A DNA stretch of 64,000 bases from Roseiconus lacunae (GTDB lineage: Bacteria; Planctomycetota; Planctomycetia; Pirellulales; Pirellulaceae), in the NCBI RefSeq assembly GCF_008312935.1, contig NZ_VSZO01000001.1, positions 434,001-498,000 on the forward strand, given 5' to 3'. How positions within the stretch are numbered: the first letter of the stretch is position 1; each line of letters begins with the position of its first letter. Shown piece by piece: positions 54,004 through 61,819 of the stretch. The translations under genes were made by a program, and so were the position numbers. A model generated the notes under the pieces. It was not told the origin of the DNA, made no database searches, and saw only the letters and a list, made by a program, of their open reading frames with translations.

Positions 54004-57000
54004 TCACGGACTGTTGTTGACGTGATTCGTTTTTTCGTTGCGATCGAATGCCTCGTGGGGCAGGGCCAGATAATCATCGAGTACGACTCGTAGATCGGTC
54101 GCGGCTTGCTGGAGACGCTGCCAATCGTCTCCGATATCCTCGAGTTCCCCTTCAGCTCCTCGAGATTCAATCGCCTGTGCCCATTCGGTTTCGTCGGTTC
54201 GCCGAAAGTACCGCATCACGTTTTTCAGCTTGTGCGCTTGCTTACAAACGGTGGTCGCATCGGCTTCGATAATCGCACGATCGATGCGCGGCACCACGTC
54301 GACCATTTCATCCAGATAGGCTTGGACGATTTCAAGCAAAGTGTCTTCGTTTCCGGCGACATGACAAAGCAACTGGTTCCACGGAATTTTTATGTCATGA
54401 TTCGGAGGGTGATACGTCAACGTTTGGTGACCAGAGGTTTCTTCGAGCAGCATTTCCGGCTGCTCAACTTCGACGACACGGTTCATCGCCGCAAACAACT
54501 CGTTTGGTCGAACGGGCTTGGAAACATAGTCATCCATTCCGGCATTCAGACACTTTTCTTTGTCGCCGGCGAGAGCATGGGCAGTCATCGCAATAATTGG
54601 CGTCCGATTGCCAAGTTTGGATTCGTAAGATCGAATTTTGGCGGTGGCCTGAAACCCGTCTAATTCCGGCATCTGAATGTCCATCAAGATGACGTCAAAG
54701 ACATGCCGCTCAACCGCCTCCACAGCTTCACGCCCATTGTGAGCAACCATGGTTTGATGACCGGCCGCATCCAAAACGGCAAGTGCCAATTTCTGATTCG
54801 GAAAACTGTCTTCGGCAAGCAGAACGCGCAGATTTCGAGGACTCGTGTTGCTTTCATCTGAAACAGCCTCGACTTCATTCTCCTTCAAAGGCTCGGCGAG
54901 TCCCAAAGCCCGAATGATTAACTCTAGTAGTTCAGATTGATTGACAGGCTTCATTAAACGTCCGGCGACTGATTGGTCATCGAATGGCCGCAGATCACCG
55001 GAATCGAATGATGAGGTCAGCAGGATGACCGGCGGGGGTGCTTTGACTTCGTATTGAATGGTTTTGGCAAGCTGATAGCCATCCATTCCTTCCATGACGA
55101 CATCAGAAATGATCAGGCGATAGGGATCATTTTTAGCCTGGGCCATGCTGATAACCGAGAGAGCTTCGAAACCACTTTCGGCTGCGTCAATTTGGTCTGT
55201 ATAGGTCGCAAGCATCTCCGTAAGAATTGCCAGGTTCACAGGAGAATCATCGACGACCAAAATCTTTGTGGATTTGAGTTTCGATACGACCTCTCGCCAT
55301 GACTGTGTCGGCGTTTTTTCGCAACGACCAAATTGGGCGGTGAATTGAAATGCGCTACCTTTGCCGAACACACTTTCGACACCAAGCTCACCATTCATCG
55401 CTTCGACAAGTTTTGATGTGATGGCAAGCCCAAGACCGGTTCCTCCATGCTTGCGTGTCGACGATCCATCGACTTGTTCGAACTTATCAAAAATGGTTTG
55501 GATCTTATCTTCGGGGATTCCAACCCCACTATCTTCGACACAGAATTCAAGTGTGATCAGGTCGGTCGTGACAGGTGATCCGGCCACCACGCTCACATTG
55601 ACCAGGACATGTCCCTGAGTTGTGAATTTGACGGCGTTGCCAATCAGGTTCACCAAGATCTGTCGCAATCGCCCCGGGTCACCGATCACGTAGTTAGGCA
55701 CATCATTGTCACACCGACAGGTCAATTCGAGAGCTTTCGTTTGAGTCTTTAGTGCGAACGCCCTCAATACATCGCTGACGGTGTCTCGAATCGCAAAGTC
55801 GACATGCTGCAACTCTAGTTTTCCGGCTTCGATCTTGGAAAAGTCCAAGATATCATTGATCACTTGAAGCAATGATTCCGCAGAATCAAACACCGTCGAC
55901 AAGTAATCGCGTTGGAGGTCACTCAAGTTCGATTGCAATACGATCTCGGTCAAACCGATGATCGCATTCATAGGCGTACGAATTTCATGACTCATGTTGG
56001 CCAGAAAATCAGCTTTGGCTCTGACCGCCGATTGCGCTTTCTGTTCTGATGCGACTAACGAATTGTTGGAACGCAGCAGTTCGTCACGCAACCGGCGCTC
56101 GTCATGTTCGTCGATGCTGACACCAACGTAACCAAGAAATGCCCCCGCATCACTGAATCGAGGTTGTCCGAACGCGCGGTGCCAGCGGTACTGACCGTCG
56201 TGACGTCGCAATCGGTATTCCAAGTCAAACGGCTCTTTATTTTCGAAAGCACGCAGATAGATTTCTGAACATAAATGTCGATCGTTGGGGTGGACTGCGG
56301 TCAACCATCCTTCATCTACGTGATCTTCGAGCTTCGCCCCACAGTACTGAAGCCACTGTCGATTCAGCCAGACACATTTGGTTTCGATATCACAAATCCA
56401 CATGCTGATCGGACTGGAGTCAGCGGTAATCCGAAATCGGCTCTCGCTCTCTTGTAGTGCTGCATTGGTTTCGACCGCTTCGGTCACATCAACCAACGCT
56501 CCCAAGACCATGGTTCCCGTTGCGGTTTCGATCGGTGCAAGACCGACTTCGACCGGAACTTCGTGCCCGTCTTTTCGGAGAGCCAATAGCTTCCGGCCGG
56601 CAGCCATCCGTCGGGCCGATGGATCACGAAAGAATCCTTTGACTTTATCAGGATGCTGCTCTCGAAACCGATTGGGCATTAGCATTTGAACCGGTTGACC
56701 ATTCATCTCTTCTTGCGAATAGCCAAACAGACGCTCGGTCGCATCGTTTGACAATGCGATGCGTCCTTGTTGGTCGACCATGATCATCGCAACCGGGGCC
56801 GCTTGAATGGTCCGCCGTAGTCTCGTCTGTTCTTGACGCAACTTTTCGTTCGCCGCTTCCAGCCGGACCGCATTTCGATAGGCTTGCTCTAGGGCGGCGC
56901 ACTGGCAACGTTGCAACCACCACGCGATAGCCCCCAAGACCACGGCAGTCAGAAAAATTTGGCCGCTAAAGAGAAACTCGAGCGACCCCAGTAAAACAAC

Positions 57001-57084
57001 CCCGAAAACAATGAATCCGGTTGTCGCTTTGCGCAACCTCAATTCGAGTGATTGCGCGTCGAGATCGTTTCCTTCGTTTGGCAT
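54004..57084 (-). CDS. Hybrid sensor histidine kinase with two receivers and HPt domain
   Basis: A 1026-residue membrane kinase. Two hydrophobic helices lie at about 22-57, then a coiled linker, PAS at about 93-205 (PVAMIMVDQQGRIALSNDATERLFGY) and a second PAS/PAC at about 215-335. HisKA has its phospho-His near 366 (ANMSHEIRTPMNAIIGL). HATPase runs about 475-590 (ILVNLIGNAVKFT, GTGLGLAITSKLVE). Receivers lie at about 620-735 (ILVVDDSPVNLAIL...IISDVVMEGMDGY) and 770-885 (RVLLAEDSFPNQ...ILMDIQMPELDGF). A C-terminal HPt at about 930-1010 (CKQAHKLKNVMRYF) completes a BarA/ArcB-like phosphorelay. The sensed signal is unknown; no cognate regulator is adjacent. Confidence 0.92.
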   Translation of the reverse strand: MPNEGNDLDAQSLELRLRKATTGFIVFGVVLLGSLEFLFSGQIFLTAVVLGAIAWWLQRCQCAALEQAYRNAVRLEAANEKLRQEQTRLRRTIQAAPVAMIMVDQQGRIALSNDATERLFGYSQEEMNGQPVQMLMPNRFREQHPDKVKGFFRDPSARRMAAGRKLLALRKDGHEVPVEVGLAPIETATGTMVLGALVDVTEAVETNAALQESESRFRITADSSPISMWICDIETKCVWLNRQWLQYCGAKLEDHVDEGWLTAVHPNDRHLCSEIYLRAFENKEPFDLEYRLRRHDGQYRWHRAFGQPRFSDAGAFLGYVGVSIDEHDERRLRDELLRSNNSLVASEQKAQSAVRAKADFLANMSHEIRTPMNAIIGLTEIVLQSNLSDLQRDYLSTVFDSAESLLQVINDILDFSKIEAGKLELQHVDFAIRDTVSDVLRAFALKTQTKALELTCRCDNDVPNYVIGDPGRLRQILVNLIGNAVKFTTQGHVLVNVSVVAGSPVTTDLITLEFCVEDSGVGIPEDKIQTIFDKFEQVDGSSTRKHGGTGLGLAITSKLVEAMNGELGVESVFGKGSAFQFTAQFGRCEKTPTQSWREVVSKLKSTKILVVDDSPVNLAILTEMLATYTDQIDAAESGFEALSVISMAQAKNDPYRLIISDVVMEGMDGYQLAKTIQYEVKAPPPVILLTSSFDSGDLRPFDDQSVAGRLMKPVNQSELLELIIRALGLAEPLKENEVEAVSDESNTSPRNLRVLLAEDSFPNQKLALAVLDAAGHQTMVAHNGREAVEAVERHVFDVILMDIQMPELDGFQATAKIRSYESKLGNRTPIIAMTAHALAGDKEKCLNAGMDDYVSKPVRPNELFAAMNRVVEVEQPEMLLEETSGHQTLTYHPPNHDIKIPWNQLLCHVAGNEDTLLEIVQAYLDEMVDVVPRIDRAIIEADATTVCKQAHKLKNVMRYFRRTDETEWAQAIESRGAEGELEDIGDDWQRLQQAATDLRVVLDDYLALPHEAFDRNEKTNHVNNSP

Positions 57085-57595
57085 CCGGCGTGACCTTGAT
57101 TGAAGAGAAAGCTGGTCGCATTCGAGTAGTCTGTACCGATCACGGTCGGACCGGCTTCATTTCAAGACTCAAGATGGCACGGGGACGCCAACGTATTTCT
57201 ACCTCCTCCGATCGACTCCCGCACATGGAATGTCCAGCGTTTGGATGAACGTTTTGAGTAATTCTGTGCGAAGCCGCACTCGATCAAGAATTGACCGTCA
57301 AACATGAGGAGATGCCGACCATCGGGTGAGGTAGAGACAGACAAATAATCATTCATCGAGAGGGCGTACCGTCGGCCGCGATGTCAGTACTGGCACGTTC
57401 CCGTGTGCCCTGTCGACATTCCGAATACGTTCGGCTGTCCTGTCCATCGCACACCTACCAACTACGATCCTTTCGCCCATCGTCTCTTTGACGAGTTGAC
57501 AATCGCTTTCGATGGACGCTCAAAACGCCAACCTGGCGGACAGCAGCAACAAAAGTGGATAGAGTGTCAACGAGCGACTTCGTCTAATAATCTCG
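57085..57595. other. Divergent intergenic region
   Basis: About 510 bp between the hybrid kinase and the TPR kinase, transcribed apart. It should hold both promoters. No repeat shared with other gaps and no credible ORF was seen. Confidence 0.5.
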
Positions 57596-60500
57596 TTGAA
57601 AACACCGCTCAACACATGCCAGGAACTCGACGTGGGCCAGCCTTCTCTCGAATCTCTTCGCCGCATCGAGTCGATTTGCACTCGTTTTGAGAATCAATGG
57701 TTGTCCGGTGAAGCTTCGATTGCGCCTCTGCTGATAGAAATCGAAAGAGAGCAACGCAGCGAATTGTTTACCGAATTAGTCGCATTGGATATCGAATACC
57801 GCCGGGGCCGAGGAGAACAGCCAACCGAAGAACATTACCAAACCATCGCCACGCGGTGCGGTGTCAGCCTCCCATCGCAAACGCTGCGATCACTTTTGAA
57901 GACTGCGACAAACGAATCACCGGGGACTGAGCTATCGGAATCTGAGTTTTCCGAGGCTGATACTTCCGAAATCAGCGGACCAAAATCCCCCACTTCCGAT
58001 CGCTATCATTTCATCGAGAAGGTTGGTTCAGGAGGCAACGGAGATGTCTGGCGTGTCTACGATCAGATCAGTCAACGCACGCTGGCCGTCAAATTGCTGC
58101 GCCATCGTCGTGAGCTGGATCACAACGCAGATGCCAGGATCGAACGTGAAGCACTGGTGACCGGAAAGTTACAACACCCAGGCATCCCACCAATCTATGA
58201 CAGGGGTCGCCTCGCCGACGGGACGCCTTACTTTTCGATGAAACTGATTGGCGGCGAAACACTGGAAGACATTCTGCTTCGTGATGGTGATAACGAACGT
58301 CGCATCCATTGTTTAGGGATTTTCGAACAACTCACTCAAACGGTCGCCTACGCGCACAGCCAAGGCGTGATCCATCGTGATTTGAAACCACGCAACGTGA
58401 TGGTCGGGAAATTCGGCGAAGTGCAAGTCATGGATTGGGGCATGGCAAAACGCTTGAGTAATCCTACGTCCGTCGCGTCCCACACTTCCCCATCCGATGG
58501 CCAGTCTTTGCCTAAATCGACGTCGGATTTTTTCGACACAACGGTTACCAGCACCCCGTCGCCAAACGCGATCGAAACGTGGTCCAAGTCGGATGACGAA
58601 TCCTGGGAAGACATCAGCCATAGCTTGACCGTCGCAGGCGACGTGATGGGTACGCCGGCCTACATGTCACCTGAGCAAGCCAGAGGCGAAATCGATGCAC
58701 TCGATCGCAGGTCCGATGTATTTACATTGGGTGTCATACTGTTCGAAATCTTGACTGGCTCGCGACTGCATCACGGGACAGGCGTGGCCGAAGCGATGCG
58801 TCGGACAGCAACCTACGACTTCGGGGCAGTGTTTGAGCGGATCGATGCGAACGAAGACAACCAAGAATTGTGTCGGTTATGCAAACGCTGCTTACAAAAT
58901 GATCCCGATGCAAGACCAGCGGACGCGGGAATTGTCGCTTCTGAAATCACCGCTTACTTAGAAAGTGCCGAGCAGCGGGCACGACAAGCCGACATCCGAC
59001 GCCGCGAGGAATCGGTACGATCTGCCGAAGATAGCAAACGCCGCCGACTTCAAACGCGAGCGGCCGTGTTGGTGGCGTTCATCTCCTTACTTGGAACGGG
59101 CGTGACCTATTGGCAATGGCAAGAAGCGAGTCGAGCGAACGCGCGAGCAAGTGCCGCCCTCACATTGGCCGATGACCGATTCGAACAAGCCCAACAGGTC
59201 GTTGATGATTTTCTATCGGAAGTCGCCGACGATGAAGGACTACTCGCTAAAGTCCCTGGCACTCAGCCGATTCGTCGTCGACTACTGGAGCAAGCACGAG
59301 ACTACTATGAAGTTTTCTTGGCAGAATCCCGCGACGATCGAAACATGCAGTTTGAAACCGCACTGGCCTACCGGCGTCTCGGTGATATCGCTCAGGTCAT
59401 CGACCCGATCGGTGAAGAGGCGATGGCCTATCGCAACAAAGTCATCACGATTTGTGACTCCCTGCTTGCCGAAAAACCTGGTGATCCGGAGCTTTTGCAA
59501 CTACACGCGGAATCGTTCTTGGCGATCGGGATGGCTCACCGGTTCGCCAAACGTCCGCAGCTGGAACTCAAAGCGTTCGAACAGGCGAAAGAGGGGTACG
59601 AACGATTGATCAAGACGCGTGGGACCGACCAAGACCATTTCCGAATCGCGATCGTGTTTCAACGGATGGGGCGAACGCTGTATCACCTTAAAAACTTCGA
59701 CGAAAGCGAATCAAGCTTGGCGGAAGCGCTGCGGCGGTCCGATGCGTACTGGAAAGAGCATCAAGACGATTCAGAAATCTGTCTTCATCTACGCGACATT
59801 CACCGAACGCTAGGTGTCCTTTATGGCTGGGGAAAAGGAGATTGGAAACAGTGCAATGCATCGTTCCGAAAAGCCCTTGAGTTTTCTACGCTGGCAGCCG
59901 AACGGTCGCCAGGAGAATTCAAGTACCTCGATCGTGTTGCCAGCGATCAGATGAATCTCGCGATGTCCTGCAACCACATTCAGCAGTATGATGAAGCGAA
60001 CGCCAATTTTTTGAGGTGTATCGACACACTTGAACGATTGCTCGAAGCCAATCCAACAGTTGCCGAGTATCGTCGCAAACTTGCCAACGTCTATTCAAAT
60101 TATGGGACGTACTCGAATTGGCGAAATCGACTCGATGATGCGCTAAAATACGCCGACAAATCGTATCAGGTTGCGTCAGAATTGGTTGCCAACCATCCCA
60201 CGGGACTCCAGTTTCGAATGGATACGATGATCGCGACGATCGAATCTATTTCATGCCAAATGGCAATCGATCGGCGCGATGGGCTACCCGTTACCGAATC
60301 GATCGATCGGGTACAGCCAAAACTGGTCGCTGCGATCGAACGATCCAAGCGGGACCTAAAAGCGTTTCCAAATGCCCGTCAAATCGCGACGCGTACGGCG
60401 ATCGATGCGTGTCTACTTCGATCCCCCGACGTGGCGTTGGCAATGGAGTTGACACAGTTTGTCAATACGGATCCGGCATCCGTGGATCAACAATCCGAAG

Positions 60501-60754
60501 CCGGGCTGGCGGCCAAGGCGCTCGCTTTTGTTCGCAGTGGAGAACACGATCGAGCCTGGAGCCTACTGGAGTCCTACTCGAAACCACTCAAAAAAATGGA
60601 AAGCAGATTGATCCGCTGTATCGCTACCGCCTCAATTGATATTGGAAACGCCCGCCAACAGCGAACGACGATCGAAGCAGATTGGTCGGATCGCAAACAT
60701 TACGAGTACTTCAATTGGATGCTGCGTGCCGAGGCAACGGCGCTTTTAAAGTGA
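57596..60754 (+). CDS. Serine/threonine protein kinase with TPR-rich C-terminus
   Basis: A 1052-residue membrane kinase. The kinase domain is at about residues 137-465: VGSGGNGDVWRV, LAVKLLRH (Lys about 166), HRDLKPRNVM (about 260-269), DWGMAKR instead of DFG, and GTPAYMSPEQA. A ~55-residue insert (TSVASHTSPSDGQS...) sits between the DWG loop and the activation segment. One membrane helix (AAVLVAFISLLGTGVTYW) is at about 490-510. The C-terminal ~500 residues are TPR-like helices (LAEALRRSDAYW, NASFRKALEFSTLAAERSP, DALKYADKSYQVASELV). The only in-frame starts are TTG 57596 and GTG 57632. A sigma-70-like gene is convergent downstream, a common planctomycete association. Confidence 0.88.
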   Translation: MKTPLNTCQELDVGQPSLESLRRIESICTRFENQWLSGEASIAPLLIEIEREQRSELFTELVALDIEYRRGRGEQPTEEHYQTIATRCGVSLPSQTLRSLLKTATNESPGTELSESEFSEADTSEISGPKSPTSDRYHFIEKVGSGGNGDVWRVYDQISQRTLAVKLLRHRRELDHNADARIEREALVTGKLQHPGIPPIYDRGRLADGTPYFSMKLIGGETLEDILLRDGDNERRIHCLGIFEQLTQTVAYAHSQGVIHRDLKPRNVMVGKFGEVQVMDWGMAKRLSNPTSVASHTSPSDGQSLPKSTSDFFDTTVTSTPSPNAIETWSKSDDESWEDISHSLTVAGDVMGTPAYMSPEQARGEIDALDRRSDVFTLGVILFEILTGSRLHHGTGVAEAMRRTATYDFGAVFERIDANEDNQELCRLCKRCLQNDPDARPADAGIVASEITAYLESAEQRARQADIRRREESVRSAEDSKRRRLQTRAAVLVAFISLLGTGVTYWQWQEASRANARASAALTLADDRFEQAQQVVDDFLSEVADDEGLLAKVPGTQPIRRRLLEQARDYYEVFLAESRDDRNMQFETALAYRRLGDIAQVIDPIGEEAMAYRNKVITICDSLLAEKPGDPELLQLHAESFLAIGMAHRFAKRPQLELKAFEQAKEGYERLIKTRGTDQDHFRIAIVFQRMGRTLYHLKNFDESESSLAEALRRSDAYWKEHQDDSEICLHLRDIHRTLGVLYGWGKGDWKQCNASFRKALEFSTLAAERSPGEFKYLDRVASDQMNLAMSCNHIQQYDEANANFLRCIDTLERLLEANPTVAEYRRKLANVYSNYGTYSNWRNRLDDALKYADKSYQVASELVANHPTGLQFRMDTMIATIESISCQMAIDRRDGLPVTESIDRVQPKLVAAIERSKRDLKAFPNARQIATRTAIDACLLRSPDVALAMELTQFVNTDPASVDQQSEAGLAAKALAFVRSGEHDRAWSLLESYSKPLKKMESRLIRCIATASIDIGNARQQRTTIEADWSDRKHYEYFNWMLRAEATALLK

Positions 60755-60972
60755 CTTCCATCGCCGAAGGGAAAGCTGCCAAAACCGTCCCAGGGGCCTG
60801 TCGATTTAGCAATAGTCACTTTTCATTCCGTGAAAGTCGTGTACGCAAACGCTACTTTTGCGGAGCCCAAGGCGACTATCTTCGCCACACTTCTAAGTCA
60901 ATCGACAAACCGTTTGCGGCTTTCGTTACCCGGTTCCGACCTCTACCGAGGCCTCCGTCGCGGAACGGTCCC
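60755..60972. other. Convergent gap holding dispersed repeat B
   Basis: About 220 bp between the convergent TPR kinase and sigma factor genes, mostly filled by repeat B copy 2. Confidence 0.5.
60815..60893 (+). repeat. Dispersed repeat B, copy 2 (79 bp)
   Basis: Begins GTCACTTTTCATTCCGTGAA and contains CGCTACTTTTGCGGAGC and AAGGCGACTAT. It is the same length as, and collinear with, 35252-35330; differences cluster in short blocks. Confidence 0.85.
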
Positions 60973-61614
60973 TCAGCACTGATGCTGTTTCCAGATTTCA
61001 CGAATCAGCTTCAGCCGACGTTCGACGGTACGTTTGGCACAGCCCATCCGCTCGGCGATCTCGTCGATACCATAGCCTTCTAAACGCAGCAGGACGATGG
61101 TTTCTAAAACTGGGTCCTGGAGTTCATCGAGCATTCGTTTGCACTGCTCGGTGTACTGTGCCATTAACGCCGGCGTGTCGACAGCAGCTTCACACTGCTC
61201 CATCGCCGATCCGGAATTCGCGTGCGAGTGATCGCGACTGGAAAAAAACCACGACTCGCCACGAACCTTTCCCGAACCACGTTTTTCTCGTGATTCGAAT
61301 TTAATGTGATTAAGCGTCTTGCGTGTCGTGATGACGGTGAGCAATTTGATCAGCTCGTCGCGCCCTTGAATGCTCTGCAGGTGACCTCGCCGGGCTCGCG
61401 AGCACAAGCTGCGAAAGGCACTCAGGGCGATGTCTTCTTCGTCGAGTGCTTTGCGAAAATTCGGCGGTAAACGGCGTTTGGAATGGGCCAACATTTTGGG
61501 AAAACAGTATTCCCATAACTTCTCGGCCGCCTGTTCGTCGCCGTTCTCCAAGTTTCGAAACCAGTTCGTCACTTCTCCGCTTTCGTCGCCATGATTGAAC
61601 AGCAGATCTGACAT
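60973..61614 (-). CDS. RNA polymerase sigma factor, ECF-like (sigma-70 family)
   Basis: A 213-residue sigma factor with region 2 (LWEYCFPKMLAHSKRRLP...EEDIALSAFRSLCSRARRG) and region 4 (LRLEGYGIDEIAERMGCAKRTVERRLKLIREIW), and no region 3. It belongs to the planctomycete ECF groups that co-occur with Ser/Thr kinases, and the TPR kinase gene converges on it here. Phosphorylation by such kinases is a proposed, not shown, control. ATG 61614 is chosen over the adjoining GTG 61617. It is divergent from the LEPR-XLL gene. Confidence 0.9.
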   Translation of the reverse strand: MSDLLFNHGDESGEVTNWFRNLENGDEQAAEKLWEYCFPKMLAHSKRRLPPNFRKALDEEDIALSAFRSLCSRARRGHLQSIQGRDELIKLLTVITTRKTLNHIKFESREKRGSGKVRGESWFFSSRDHSHANSGSAMEQCEAAVDTPALMAQYTEQCKRMLDELQDPVLETIVLLRLEGYGIDEIAERMGCAKRTVERRLKLIREIWKQHQC

Positions 61615-61819
61615 CACGAAACTTTTGAAAAACGGTTAAGGGGATCGGGCGAAGGTTTCGCAGGGAACCAATTGGAATCAGCGAAGAATTCCGATTGGCA
61701 GTCCTTTTTGTGGCGGGGAATTAATTCCCGTGTTGATAGAGGGTTGCCAGTTCATTTATCTGCGGGCAAACCTTTGGAAAAGGTGGTCGCAGGTTCGACT
61801 ATAACCCAGATCACCTTTC

